A stretch of 64,000 nt of DNA from Delphinus delphis (taxonomy: Eukaryota; Chordata; Mammalia; Artiodactyla; Delphinidae): positions 124,229,838-124,293,837 of the forward strand of contig NC_082687.1 of NCBI RefSeq assembly GCF_949987515.2. The letters run 5' to 3'. Positions 1-12,180 of this stretch are shown in pieces (the stretch's first letter is position 1; each line of letters begins with the position of its first letter). The translations under genes and the position numbers were made by a program. The notes beneath the pieces were generated by a model. That model was given only the letters and a program-made list of their open reading frames with translations. It was not told where the DNA came from and ran no database searches.

Positions 1-702
1 GTTCTATCTGTCCCTTTTCTTTTTCTTAATAATTATTTTTTTAATAACTTTATTATATTTTATTTTACTTTATTTTATTTTACATTAGCTTCTTTCTTTC
101 TTTTTTTCCTTCCTTCCCTTCTTCCTTCCTTCCTCCCTTCCTCCCTGCCTCCTTTCTTTCTTTCTTTCTACTACTACTAATTCTTTCTTTCTACCTTTTA
201 TTCTGAGCTGTGTAGATGAAAGGCTCTTGGTGCTGCAGCCAGGAGTCAGTGCTGTGCCTCTGAGGTGGGAGAGCCAAATTCAGGACACTGGTCCACAAGA
301 GACCTCCCAGCTCCACATAATATCAAATGGTGAAAATCTCCCAGAGATCTCCATCTCAACACCAGCACCCAGCTTCACTCAATGACCAGCAAGCTACAGT
401 GCTGGACACCCTATGCCAAACAACTAGCAAGACAGGAACACACCACCCATTAGTAGAGAGGCTGCTTAAAATCATAATAAGTCCACAGACACCGCAAAAC
501 ACACCACCAGACATGGACCTGCCCACCAGAAAGACAAGATCCAGCCTCATCCACCAGAACAAAGGCACTAGTCCCCTCCACCAGGAAGCCTACACAACCC
601 ACTGAACCAACCTTAGCCACTGGGGACAGACACAAAAAACAACGGGAACTACAAACCTGCAGCCTGCAAAAAGGAGACCCCAAACACAGTAAGATAAGCA
701 AA
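1..702 (+). promoter_or_regulatory. 3' part of L1 5'UTR with pyrimidine microsatellite (copy 1)
   Basis: Non-coding leader of L1 copy 1, matching 26,770-27,494 of copy 2. Bases ~92-175 are a CTTT/CCTT/CCCT-rich tract, longer in copy 2 (about 26,855-26,945) and nearly absent in copy 3 (about 46,565-46,585), so the tract length differs between insertions. In L1s the 5'UTR holds the internal RNA polymerase II promoter, but the promoter-proximal GC-rich part lies outside the window here. Small frames in this stretch (for example 327-605) are chance readings of the leader. Confidence 0.8.
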
Positions 703-1604
703 ATGAGAAGACAGAAAAACACACAGCAGATGAAGGAGCAAGATAAAAACCCACCAGATCGAACAAATGAAGAAGATATAAGCAGTCTACCTGAAAAAGA
801 ATTCAGAATAATGATAGTAAAGATGATCCAAAATCTTGGAAATAGAATGGACAAAATGCAAGAAACATGTAACAAGGACCAAGAATAACTAAAGATGAAA
901 CAAACAATGATGAACAACACAATAAATGAAATTAAAAATACTGTAGATGGGATCAATAGCAGAATAACTGAGGCAGAAGAACGGATAAGTGACCTAGAAG
1001 ATAAAATAGTGGAAATAACTACTGCAGAGCAGAATAAAGAAAAAAGAATGAAAAGAACTGAGGACAGTCTCAGAGACCTCTGGGACAACATTAAATGCAC
1101 CAACATTCGAATTATAGGGGTTCCAGAAGAAGGAGAGAAAAAGAAAGGGACTGAGAAAATATTTGAAGAGATTATAGAGATTATAGTTGAAAACTTCCCT
1201 AATATGGAAAGGAAATAGTTAATCAAGTCCAGGAAGCACAGAGAGTCTGATACAGGAAAAATCCAAGGAGAAATATGCCAAGACACATATTAATCAAACT
1301 GTCAAAAATTAAATACAAAGAAAACATATTAAAAGCAGCAAAGGATAAACAACAAATAACACACAAGGGAATCCCCATAAGGTTAACAGCTGATCTTTCA
1401 GCAGAAACTCTGCAAGCCAGAAGGGACTGGTAGGACATATTTAAAGTGATGAAGGAGAAAAACCTGCAACCAAGATTACTCTAGCCAGCAAGGATCTCAT
1501 TCAGATTTGATGGAGAAATTAAAACCTTTACAGACAAGCAAAAGCTGAGAGAGTTCAGCACCACCAAACCAGCCTTACAACAAATGCTAAAGGAACTTCT
1601 CTAG
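703..1604 (+). pseudogene. L1 ORF1 (RNA-binding chaperone) pseudogene, copy 1
   Basis: ORF1p normally trimerises through a coiled coil and coats L1 RNA in the cytoplasmic ribonucleoprotein. The start ATG at 703 is present, followed by a charged N-terminus and heptad-like acidic/basic residues (ITEAEERISDLEDKI) typical of the coiled-coil to RRM boundary. Defects seen by alignment with copy 2 are: an in-frame TAA at 886-888; a small duplication near 1170; a one-base deletion in the run near 1205 that shifts the frame; and a TGG-TAG stop near 1430, where the C-terminal domain begins. The expected stop is TAG at 1602-1604. No functional protein is expected. Confidence 0.9.
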
Positions 1605-1662
1605 GCAAGAAACACAAGGGAAGGATAAGACCTACAATAACAAACCCAAAACAATTTAGAAA

Positions 1663-4600
1663 ATGGGAATAGGAACATACATATCGATAATTACCTTAAA
1701 TGTAAATGGATTAAATGCTCCCGCCAAAAGTCACAGATTGGCTGAATGGATACAAAAACAAGACCCATATATTTGCTGTCTACAAGAGACCCACTTCAGA
1801 CCTAGAGACACGTACAGACTGAAAGTAAGGGGATGGGAAAAGATATTTCATGGAAACCAAACCATATTTCAATGGAAAGCAAAAGAAAGCTGGAGCGGCA
1901 ATTCTCATATCAGACAAAATAGACTTTAAAATAAAGACTATTAGAGGAGACAAAGAATGACACTACATAATGATCAAGGGATTGATCCAAGAAGAAGATA
2001 TAACAATTGTAAATATTTATGCACCCAACCTAGGAGCACTTCAATACATAAGGCAAATACTAACAGCCATAAAAGGGGAAATCGACAGTAACACATTCAG
2101 TGTAGGGGACTTTAACACCCCACTTTGACCAATGCACAGATCATCCAAAATGAAAATAAATAAGGAAACACAAGTTTTAAATGATACATTAAACAAGATG
2201 GACTTAATTGATATTTATAGGACATTCCATGCAAAAACAACAGAATACACATTATTCTCAAGTGCGCATGGAACATTCTCCAGGATAGATCATATCTTGG
2301 GTCACAAATCAAGCCTTGATAAATTTAAGAAAACTGATATTGTATCAAGTATCTTTTCCCACCACAATGCTATGAGACTAGATATCAGTTACAGGAAAAG
2401 ATCTGTAAAAAATACAAACACATGGAGGCTAAACAATACACTACTTAATAATGAAGTGATCACTGAAGAAATCAAAGAGGAAATCAAAAAATACTTAGAA
2501 ACAAATGACAATGAAGACACGACCACCCAAAATCTATAGGATGCTGCAAAAGCAGTTCTAAGAGGGAAGTTTACAGCAATACAATCCTTCCTTAAGAAAC
2601 AGGAAATATCTCGAATAAACAAACTAACCCTGCATCTAAAGCAATTAGAAAAAGAAGAACAAAAAAACTCCAAAGTTAGCAGAAGGAAAGAAATCATAAA
2701 GATCAGATCAGATATACATGAAAAAGAAATGAAGGAAACGATAGAAAAGACCAATAAAACTAAAAGCTGGTTCTTTGAGAAGATAAACAAAATTGATAAA
2801 CCATTAGCCAGATTCATCAAGAAAAAAAGGGAGAAGACTCAAATCAATACAATTAGAAATGAAAAAGTAGAAGTAACAACTGACACTGCAGAAATACAAA
2901 AGATCATAAGAGATTACTACAAGCAACTCTATGCCAATAAAATGGACAACCTGGAAGAAATGGGCAAATTCTTAGAAATGTACAACCTGCCAAGACTGAA
3001 TCAGGAAGAAATGAAAAATATGAACAGACCAATCACAAGCACTGAAATTGAAACTGTGATTAAAAATCTTCCAACAAACAAAAGCCCAGGACCAGATGGC
3101 TTCACAGGCGAATTCTATCAAACATTTAGAGAAGAGCTAACACCTATCCTTCTCAAACTCTTCCAATATATAGCAGAGGGAGGAACACTCCCAAACTCCT
3201 TCTACGAGGCCACCATCACCCTGATACCAAAACCAGCCAAGGATGTCACAAAGAAAGAAAACTACAGGCCAATACCACTGATGAACATAGATGCAAAAAT
3301 CCTCAACAAAATACTAGCAAACAGAATCCAACAGCACATTAAACGGATCATACATGATGATCAAGTGGGGTATTCCAGGAGTGCAAGGATTCTTCAATAT
3401 ACGCAAATCAATCAACGTGATACACCATATTAACAAATTAAAGGCGAAAAACCATATGATCATCTCAATAGATGCAGAAAAAGCTTTCAACAAAATTCAA
3501 CACCCATTTATGATAAAAGCCCTGCAGAAAGTAGGCATAGAGGGAACTTTCCTCAACATGATAAAGGCCATATGTGACAAACCCACAGCCAACATCATCC
3601 TCAATGGTGAAAAACTGAAAGCATTTCCACTAAGATCAGGAACAAGACAAGGTTGCCCACTCTCACCACTCTTATTCAACATAGTTTTGGAAGTTTTAGC
3701 CATAGCAATCAAAGAAGCAAAGGAAATAAAAGGAATCCAAATCAGAAAACAAGTAAAGCTGTCACTGTCTGCAGATGACATGATACTATACATAGAGAAT
3801 CCTAAAGATGCTACCAGAAAACTACTAGAGCTAATCAATGAATTTGGTAAAGTAACAGGATACAAAATTAATGCACAGAAATCTCTGGCATTCCTATACA
3901 CTAATGATGAAAAATCTGAAAATGAAATCAAGAAAACACTCCCATTTACCACTGCAACAAAAAGAATAAAATATCTAGGAATAAACCTACCTAAGGAGAC
4001 AAAAGACCTCTATGTAGTAATTTATAAAACACTGATGAAAGAAATTAAAGATGATACAAATAGATGGAGAGATATACCATGTTCTTGGATTGGAAGAATC
4101 AACATTTTGAAAATGACTCTAATACCCAAAGAAATCTACAGATTCAATGCAATCCCTATCAAACTACCACTGGCATTTTTCACAGAACTAGAACAAAAAA
4201 TTTCACAATTTGTATGGAAACACAAAAGACCTCAAATAGGCAAAGCAATCTTGAGAATGAAAAATGGAGCTGGAGGAATCAGGCGACCTGACTTCAGACT
4301 ATACTACAAAGCTACAGTAATCAAGACAGTATGGTACTGGCACAAAAACAGAAAGATAAATCAATGGAACGGGATAAAAAGCCCAGAAGTAAACCCACAC
4401 ACATATGGTGCATGGTTTATCTTTGATAAAGGAGGCAGGAATGTACAATGGAGAAAGGACAGCCTCTTCAATAAGTGGTGCTGGGAAAACTGGACAGGTA
4501 CATGTAAAAGTATGAGATTAGATCACTCGCTAACACCATACACAAAAATAAGCTCAAAATGGATTAAAGACCTAAATGTAAGGCCAGAAACTATCAAACT

Positions 4601-5408
4601 CTTAGAGGAAAACATAGGCAGAGCATTCTATGTCATAAATCACAGCAAGATCCTTTTTGACCCACCTCCTAGAGAAATGGAAATAAAAACAAAAATAAAC
4701 AAATAGGACCTAATGGAACTTCAAAGCTTTTGCATAGCAAAGGAAACCATAAACAAGACCAAAAGACAACCCTCAGAATGGGAGAAAATATTTGCAAATG
4801 AAGCAGCTGACAAAGGATTAATCTACAAAATTTATAAGCAGCACATGCAGCTCAATAACAAAAATACAAACAACCCAATCCAAAAATGCGTAGAAGACTT
4901 AAATAGACATTTTTCCAATGAAGATATACAGACTGCCAACAAACACATGAAAGAATGCTCAACATCATTAATCATTAGAGAAATGCAAATCAAAACTACA
5001 ATAAGATATTATCTTATACCAGTTAGAATGGCCATCATCAAAAAATCTAGAAACAATAAATGCTGGAGAGGGTGTGGAGAAAAGGGAACACTCTTGCACT
5101 GTTGGTGGGAATGTAAATTGATACAGCCACTGTGGCGAACAGTATGGAGGTTCCTTAAAAACCTACAAATAGAATTACCATATGACCCAGCAACTCCACT
5201 ACTGGGCATATACCCTGAGAAAACCATAATTCAAAAAGAGTCATGTACCAAAATGTTCATTGCAGCTCTATTTACAATAGCCCAGAGATGGAAACAACCT
5301 AAGTGCCCATCATCAGATGAATGGATAAGGAAGTTGTGGCACACATATACAATGGAATATTACTCAGCCATAAAAAGAAATGAAATTGAGCTATTTGTAA
5401 TGAGGTAG
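1663..5408 (+). pseudogene. L1 ORF2 (endonuclease/reverse transcriptase) pseudogene, copy 1
   Basis: ORF2p nicks target DNA and reverse-transcribes L1 RNA at the nick. The ATG at 1663 opens an apurinic-type endonuclease domain (LNVNGLN, then LQETHF with the catalytic Glu). Later come the RT fingers ([14 protein letters not shown]), an ADD core at about 3,770, and the C-terminal Cys-rich motif C-x3-C-x7-H-x4-C near 5,060-5,115 with all four ligands present. Defects: a ~16-bp local insertion near 1850 shifts the frame; TGA at 2126-2128; TAG near 2539; a 2-bp deletion near 3370; the conserved Phe before ADD is Ser; and Trp to TAG at 4704-4706. Several frames together tile the domain order. Confidence 0.93.
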
Positions 5409-5610
5409 ATAGTCCTAGAGTCTGTCATACAGAGTGAAGTAAGTCAGAAAGAGAAAGACAAATACTGTATGCTAACACATATATATATGGTATTTAAGAA
5501 AAAAAAAATGTCACGAAGAACCTAGGGGTAAGACAGGAATAAAGACGCAGACCTACTAGAGAATGGACTTGAGGATATGGGGAGGGGGAAGGGCAAAAAA
5601 AAATAAAAAA

Positions 5611-6687
5611 TATATAAATTACTTATTCAATTGTCTATAACTCAGTGAACTCACAGATTTTTATTTGTTTTTGGGAATGACATTCATTATTATAATTATT
5701 TATTTTTTGGATCTAATTATTTCATATTTGGTCATTGGGAGCTCCTTCAAGTTGGTTCCTGTGTCCTTTCAACATGCAGGCTTATCATGAAGTTTCCCTG
5801 ACCCAGATATGATTCAATCACTTCTCCAAGTTAGTCTCATTCTTTTAATTGGAGAATGGTATCAAGCTATGGAAATCAAGCTATGGAAGCCAGCTGAGCT
5901 TAATGCTCCTCGGGCTTTATTGCTTCTCGGTGAGCAAAGCTAGGAAACAACATGTATATTCATATACACATATATCTGTATATATGTAGTTAGAATTCAA
6001 CACCAGAGTATTCAGTTTAGTATTACTTCTTTCCATATTTGTAACTCTTTTCTCTGATTGTGATAAACCTCCAGTTTTCATTATCCACAATGTGTTTGCA
6101 CACAAAGTAGCTTCAGAAATGCTAACCCATAATGTCATGAAGAAAAATTTACTTACTATAATACCATATTTGTGTCCATTCATTTTTGTCTTTGGCTTTG
6201 CAATACCAAGTCAAAATGCTCTTTCCCAATGTTAATTAGGTGAGTGTTTTTCTTCCCTAACCCCTCAGTACAGTTATGTTAATTTTCTGTAACAAACTTA
6301 TGTTTGTTCATTACTAATTTTATTCTAGTTTGGATTCTCCCCATGTCCTGGTTAATTTTAATTATTTTTTTATATTTTACATATGTGAAATATTACCAAC
6401 ATACTTAAAGCCAAACTAAGCAAAGATATATGCTGAATGTCATCCCTTCATCATTCCTTCTATACCATATTTAGTCCTTTCTTCCCATTCTTTCCTCCTG
6501 TTTTCATTTACCTTCTTTAGCTAACTAATCTCATCAGTTTCGGTTTACCTTTCCTGTATTTATTTTTGCTCAAATAAGCAGATATCTGTTACTTTTTTCT
6601 CAAAAAACAGGATTTTGATTTAATAGACTTACTGTCTTACTATTCTCTACCTCGTTAATTTCAGCTTTTATCTATACTGCTTTTGTT
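5611..6687. other. AT-rich decayed DNA, probably an ancient interspersed repeat
   Basis: No gene seen. The stretch from about 5,690 to 6,450 resembles a dispersed sequence I recall from other mammalian genomes (a 'TTCAAGTTGGTTCCTGTGTC' block, then TATA-rich repeats, then a region ending near a 'TTTGTGTCCATTCATTTTTG'-like block). I cannot name the family. A 14-15 bp tandem repeat (ATCAAGCTATGGAA) lies near 5,862-5,890. Open frames here are short and AT-driven. Confidence 0.4.
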
Positions 6688-6695
6688 TTGTGCTT

Positions 6696-6924
6696 GTTTT
6701 TTTTTTTTTTTTTTTTCTTTTTTTTTTTTTTTGCGGTACGCAGGCCTCTCACTGTTGTGGCCTCTCCCATTGCGGAGCATAGGCTCTGGATGCGCAGGCT
6801 CAGCGGCCATGGCTCACAGGTCCAGCCACTCCACAGCCTGTGGGATCTTCCCAGACTGGGGCACGAACCCATGTCCCCTGCATCGGCAGGCGGACTCTCA
6901 ACCACTGTGCCACCAGGGAAGCCC
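6696..6924 (-). mobile_element. CHR-2 type tRNA-Glu-derived SINE, minus strand
   Basis: Read on the minus strand it starts with the GGGCTTCCCTGGTGGC head, has tRNA-Glu-like A and B box regions, the body ending in the GGAGAGGCCACAACAGTGAG block, and an A-tail (T run at 6,697-6,732). An 8-bp direct repeat TTGTGCTT flanks it (6,688-6,695 and 6,925-6,932), consistent with target-primed insertion. Such SINEs are copied by RNA polymerase III and mobilised by L1 proteins. Open frames on both strands here are not genes. Confidence 0.93.
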
Positions 6925-6932
6925 TTGTGCTT

Positions 6933-7734
6933 TCTTTTGATTTAATAGTTATTATTCTAGTTTTCAACTCAATAATTATTATTTTTTTCTTTTTTACTAC
7001 TAATAGTTTTTAGTGAAAGGAATTTTTAATGTATCCCATAATTCTGATACTATTTTTAAAACATTCTCTTCTATCAGTGCAGATATTTTAGTGTGGTTTT
7101 GTTTTGTTTTTTGTTGGTGAAGAGTAACATATGTATTCCAATTATTTCCATTCTCTTTTGCCTTGTAGGATCCTAAGTTTTCCATTTTGCTTCTTTTTCT
7201 CTTCAACACCCAGTTTCCAAAGGGTGCCTCCTTCTTCCCATTTGTCTTCTCCTTCACCAAAAACTATGCATCCCAAAGCCTACCACATCATATCATGGAT
7301 ATTTTTAAGTCCCTTCTCTATATTTTATCTTTGATTCACCAGGACACTTTTAATATATTTTCATCCTGAGGATGGACTAATTCTTTCTGTTGATGGTTTC
7401 AGATGAACTTCAGGCCTGTCTCTAGCTCCCCTCTTTTCCCTCTCTCACAGTTAATCTCAGTCAACATTTGCTTGGCTTCTACCACCACCAGTCCAGCATG
7501 AGATCATCCACTAGAATTGGGTTTCCTTTTATTTACAGTTATATTGAAGTTTGGGCATTCTCTGACTTCAAGCTATGCTTGAAGGTGCAGTTTTTGTGTC
7601 ATTTTACTTTTCATAACGCTATTCTGTATTATTTGGGGGGAAAATAATGAGAGATGCAAAACCTGGGTGCTGCCATTTTCTTCAGATATTTACATGTCTA
7701 TTGCAATCATTTTGGTAGCTACCTGTCACACCAT
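6933..7734. other. Unique/decayed AT-rich DNA, no gene seen
   Basis: No recognisable gene or repeat. Small frames at 7,000-7,260 (minus) and 7,131-7,369 (plus) have low-complexity or Ser/Pro-rich translations and no start or splice context, so I do not call them genes. Confidence 0.5.
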
Positions 7735-7838
7735 CTATCGTTCATACTCATTAGTTCCTTGAGGGCAGAAACTACTTTAAATCATTTTTATATTAGCAGA
7801 ATCTAGGCTCACAAAAATGTTAGTTGAATTGAAGTAAA
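7735..7838 (+). mobile_element. L2-type LINE 3' end fragment
   Basis: A TTCCTTGAGGGCAGAAAC block followed by a degenerate version of the L2/MIR-like tail ending in a '-TTAGTTGAATTGAA' string matches the known layout of L2 3' ends. It is short and strongly diverged, so the boundaries are approximate. Confidence 0.55.
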
Positions 7839-8118
7839 GACTCCTGATGATTTGTGTGTTTCCCTGAGTGTCTATGGCAGTTCTTGCCAGTTTGTGATGA
7901 CCTCTGTGGATACAGGAATCTTTGGGAAAGTATAACACAGTTACTGATATTTTAAAAGTACACTTAACTGATGACAAAGTGAAATACATTCCAATTTATA
8001 ATGCTTTGTTTTCAGCTTAATATATGTGAGGGATTATTATTATTATTATGGCTAACTTCTTTGGCACATAGGTTGACTCTTACCAGTAGCATATATTGTG
8101 GGCTGTCTATTCAATAGT

Positions 8119-8610
8119 TTCTTCTTCTTCTTCTTCTTCTTCTTCTTCTTCTTCTTCTTCTTCTTCTTCTTCTTCTTCTTCTTCTTCTTTTCTTCTTCTT
8201 CTTCTTCTTCTTCTTCTTCTTCTTCTTCTTCTTCTTCTTCTTCTTCTTCTTCTTCTTCTCCTCCTCCTTCTCCTTCTCCTTCCTCTTCTTCCTCTTCTTC
8301 CTCTTCCTCCTCTTCCTCTTCTTCCTCTTCTTTTCTTCTTTTCTTCTTCTCCTTCTTCTCCTTCTCCTTCTTCTCTTCTTCTTCCTTCCTCCTCTTCTTC
8401 CTTCTCCTTCTCCTTCTCCTTCTCCTTCTTCTCCTTCTCCTTCTCCTTCTCCATCTCCTTCTCCTTCTTCTTCTTCTCTTCTTCTTCCTTCCTCCTCTTC
8501 TTCCTTCTCCTTCTCCTTCTCCTTCTCCTTCTTCTCCTTCTCCTTCTCCTTCTCCATCTCCTTCTCCTTCTTCTTCTTCTTCTTCTTCTTCTTCTTTTCT
8601 GCTCCTCCTC
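8119..8610 (+). repeat. Very long (TTC)n / (TTCTCC)n pyrimidine microsatellite
   Basis: About 490 bases of almost pure pyrimidine on the plus strand (GAA/GGA purines on the minus strand). The first ~140 bases are near-perfect TTC units with one four-T interruption. After that the tract becomes a mosaic of TTC, TCC and TTCTCC units. A tandem duplication with a 103-bp period is visible: the only purine (CCATCTCC) occurs at 8,452-8,454 and again at 8,555-8,557, and the TTCCTTCCTCC block repeats with the same offset. All the long Ser, Leu, Phe, Lys, Glu and Arg homopolymer frames here are artefacts of the repeat. A short (ATT)n lies just upstream at about 8,033-8,050. Confidence 0.98.
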
Positions 8611-8619
8611 CTCCTTCTC

Positions 8620-11600
8620 CTCTGTGTCTGCTGAATCCTGATTTTTGCTCTGGTCTTCATCTTTCCCACATTTGACTTGAGGAAATAATGACTGCCTTAG
8701 GCTGAACAAGGTCATCCCGCTCCCCTTGACTGCTTACTGAGACTTGAAAAAATTCCACTGGAAAGATCCCTGTGAAATTTTGTTTTAATTATAAATATGG
8801 CTACAAGGAAAAAGATAATCCTTTTTCTATTCTGCATGTAAGAGTGTACAGATGGGATATTTGGACCTGCTGTGATCATAGTATAACCACGAGGGAATTA
8901 ATATTCTAAGATTTGAGTGAAAAGAACCTGAGTTTTTGATGAGATCCCAGAAATACCAACTTGGAGTTTTAACCAAACTTGAGTCTTCCTTGAGATAAGC
9001 CTTCAGACATTTTATTATGTCAAGTAATAAATTCCTTATTATTTAAAATAAGTTGAGCTATTTATATAAATTTTATATATTTTTTCCCTGCTTTTTTGAG
9101 AACACTTCTTTTTATTGGTGTTCCAGCAGTACAATTGAGATAATTTTGAAGTGGTAAATGCTGAAAGTGTAAATATGCCCCGTAATTGTGCTGCTTCATA
9201 CTGTTTTCACAGGGAAGTCAACCCCAGTGTTAATACTTCTATTTGTAATATATTATATATAATATATTATATAACATATATATTTCCCTGCTTTTTTGAG
9301 AACACTTCTTTTTATTTATATATTATATATATTTATTTAGCCTATTTATTTATAGTTTTTTATCTGGCCACCTAACCACAGTATGCTTCAAGATAAAATC
9401 AAGTCAGAAAAAACCTCAGTGCTTTCAGAATTTCAATCCCTGCTTTTTAGTTCCAGCACATCTGCAGGAGTAATAAGTTTTGTGATTTCTTAGAGTCTTG
9501 TGGTTAACCTCACAGCATGGAATGAATTATCTACAATTCCATCCTTCATTAAAACACCCTTTCCATGAAACGTGTCAATGAAGTCAGAACCTAGCTGGCC
9601 ACAGACCAACCAGAGCACTGACCATCCACTTATTTTTTTTCGTTATACCCCTTAATTATGGCAAAATACAGTCATTCATTCCGAAGAATTTTAAACTGTT
9701 TATGTTGTATCCTAAGTTAAAAACACCTATAATGTTTTAAACAGGGTGAATATATACATGTATCAAAGTTAAATGCCATACAACATGTATAAACACAAAT
9801 AACTTTGACCTCAAATGAGACTGGATGATTAAATTTAATCATTCCTCTCTCAAACTACACAAATAGTTTCCTCTGAAGCGTATTTAATAATATTTTTAAA
9901 AGTCTTTAACTCCTAACCATGCCCACAAAATCTATAATCCCCAAAGATTGCTTAAATTTGAGAGAAAACGAAGGAGACTGTCACTTCAAAAGTTGTTTCT
10001 CAACATTAATTCCATATTTTCACTTCTGAGCACATGCAAATGACCCTCTGCCACTCCCAGTTTCTCCCTTTAACCTCTTATTCTTCCTGAGTTTGGTAAG
10101 AAGGAGAGAGTTTGGGTAAAGGCACTTCTCCCCTATTTTTTAAAGTCCGTATCTCTACTATTGTGACATAATCAACCATAAAGAGCCCCAAATTAAAAAC
10201 ACAGCATCCCCTCAATTGAACACTTGGGGAGATTTGCCAAAGGTCATTGTTTAGACTATAGGTGAAGACTGTAGTTAGTAGTCATTATCTTCCAACAGCT
10301 CTTTGAGATAAACAGATATATATTCAGTATGTAATAAAAATAACAAAAGAATTTGCAACTGAATTGAAATAGAAGTCCAAAACTGAGCTGAATGCTCTTA
10401 TAAGTAAGAATTCTTTGAGGAGTCAGGGGTTATACTACCCTTCAAAACCTTTACAATAGTTCATAGACCAATGTAAAGACAAAGAAAAAACAGTTACAAA
10501 AGGTGTTTATACAGCCTTTGAATATTTGAAACATTCAAATCTCACTTCAAGAAGAGACATATAGTTCTCCTTCCTCAAAAATATGACAAACTTTTCTGGG
10601 TACTTTAAAGGCTGTTAATAAATAACTCTATCCAATTTATATAAATTATATTAAAAGGAAACGTATTTTCAAGTTTAAATGATTACTTTGAATAACTCGA
10701 TGCATGTGCCAGAAATAATTATTAGGATGCCAAACCACATATCAAAATCAGGTGTTTATTTTTAACTTAATATCTACTACTCATCTCTTTTACTCCCTAT
10801 ATTATTCTGGAATTTATTAATATGTTTTATAATATTTATGATGATATTTCTAGTCATTAAATGCAAATTTTTCTTAACTTGTAATAGTTTCTACAACTGT
10901 ATTTGGAGGTGTAGCTTGATGAAGAAAAATATTGGGTTTTTTAAATGAAAAATAAGAATATTACTTAATGTGATTTACTACCACACTGTAAGAAGGACTT
11001 CTAACACAAGCAAGTATAATCAAATTGTGTCACAAACTATTTTTATACAGATTTTTTAACTTTCTGGAATTGATTCTTACCCGTCTAACCAAAAGAGTTC
11101 TAAGATTTTTTTTTTTTTGGCACTGATAGGCGTCTTGGCTAAACAGTACCATAACTTAACTCCCTTCTCCTGTTCCATAAGAATTCTTGTCACTGATATA
11201 TGAAAGAATCCTTGGATACATTCCTGCTGTTCATATTCTCTTCAGAGTGGGGATTAGGAGTCATCTGCATTGATAACAGATTTACAGATTTATGCATTAT
11301 ATATAATTTTCTTTACTGAGCTTTCTTTTTCTTCATAAATGATGGAAAACTTACATAGTATTTTGGTTAATTGTCCTTATGTTCAAATAAATTCTTTTGC
11401 ATAACTGCAGTTTGTGTTCAAATAATGCCTCCCTTATGCTGCTGGAACTGAAATATATAAATGAGTTTTATCTTTAATGCAAATGAATTATAAACAGGTT
11501 TAGGGAGAATAAACAGATAATTTTCAGGCATGATGGCTAAAATGGTAGGGCTTCCTTAACATTCTTTTGAATTACCTAGGTTCACCAAGGGTTTAGTACA

Positions 11601-11930
11601 AAACCAGTGAAGATGAAAATTCAGAAAGTTCTGGATTAAAAACTCTAAATCAAGACTGGGTTACTGCCTGTGACAAGCAAATTATATTTTTTAAAGATTA
11701 ATTAGAGGATTGGTTCTATATGGCCTTGGTGGGGGGAGTAGGGTCTTTGGGACAAAATCATTTCTATCATGTCTGTGCCTAGCACCTATGTGTTATGCTA
11801 AATGTCATTCCCCTCTTCCTTCTAGTATTTGAGCATTTTCACCCAATCATTTGTTTAAACTGTGAACCATGCAAAATCAAGAAGAAAAAGACCCTTAAGA
11901 GCATTCATGCCATTGGGATTTAATCAAAGA
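8620..11930. other. Unique AT-rich DNA, no gene seen
   Basis: No gene, RNA gene or dated repeat that I can name, apart from the 33-bp direct repeat listed separately. The composition is AT-rich with scattered A/T runs (for example a T run near 11,107). No frame above background except a low-complexity Tyr/Ile-rich one at 9,151-9,375. Confidence 0.5.
9084..9316 (+). repeat. 33-bp exact direct repeat spaced by 200 bp
   Basis: The 33 bases at 9,084-9,116 (starting TTCCCTGCTTTTTTGAG) recur without a mismatch at 9,284-9,316, an offset of exactly 200. The second copy sits inside a TA-rich palindromic stretch (TATTATATATAATATATT) that is absent around the first copy, which suggests the second copy is the inserted one. 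Confidence 0.9.
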
Positions 11931-11934
11931 AGGT

Positions 11935-12180
11935 TACATCACCTATTTCCTGAGAGCCATCCCTGATCCGTCCCCCTCCGCACAGCCACAGTATCACTTC
12001 TCTGCTCTTCTTAGGACAATCTTTCATAGATCTAACTGCCTCACATTTATTCAAGTACATGCATTATCCAGCCAGTTGAATCACAAGCTCCTAGAAGTTA
12101 GGGAAATTTATCTTATTCATCTTTCTATCTTACATATCATTTTAAAACGTATTATATTAGAGGTGATCAATACAGGTTGA
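11935..12180 (+). mobile_element. L2-type LINE 3' end fragment
   Basis: The order of motifs follows an L2 3' end: a '-GAGCCATCCCTGATC-' block, a C-rich stretch, a 'CACAAGCTCCTAGAAGTTAGGG' equivalent, then 'TTATTCATCTTTCTATC' and a terminal AGGTGATCAATACAGGTTGAAT. It is diverged and assigned from memory of the consensus, with approximate ends. Confidence 0.6.

Larger units (their letters stand above)
1..5610 (+). mobile_element. Young L1 retrotransposon, copy 1 (5' end outside window)
   Basis: Sense-strand LINE-1 that enters the window inside its 5'UTR and aligns collinearly with the full-length copy at 25,370-32,667. It contains the last ~700 bases of 5'UTR, ORF1 (703-1604), a short spacer, ORF2 (1663-5408) and a shortened 3'UTR. 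Both ORFs carry stops and frameshifts, so it cannot move by itself. The 3'UTR follows copy 2 up to the G-rich stretch near 5,595 and then turns into an A-rich tail, where copy 2 continues for another ~270 bases. The missing 5' end prevents a target-site check. Confidence 0.95.

Noticed and set aside
8052..8715. Several open frames of 148-205 codons on both strands, rich in Ser, Leu, Phe, Glu, Lys or Arg
   Set aside because: They are translations of the TTC/TCC microsatellite in each frame and have no stop codons simply because the repeat has none.
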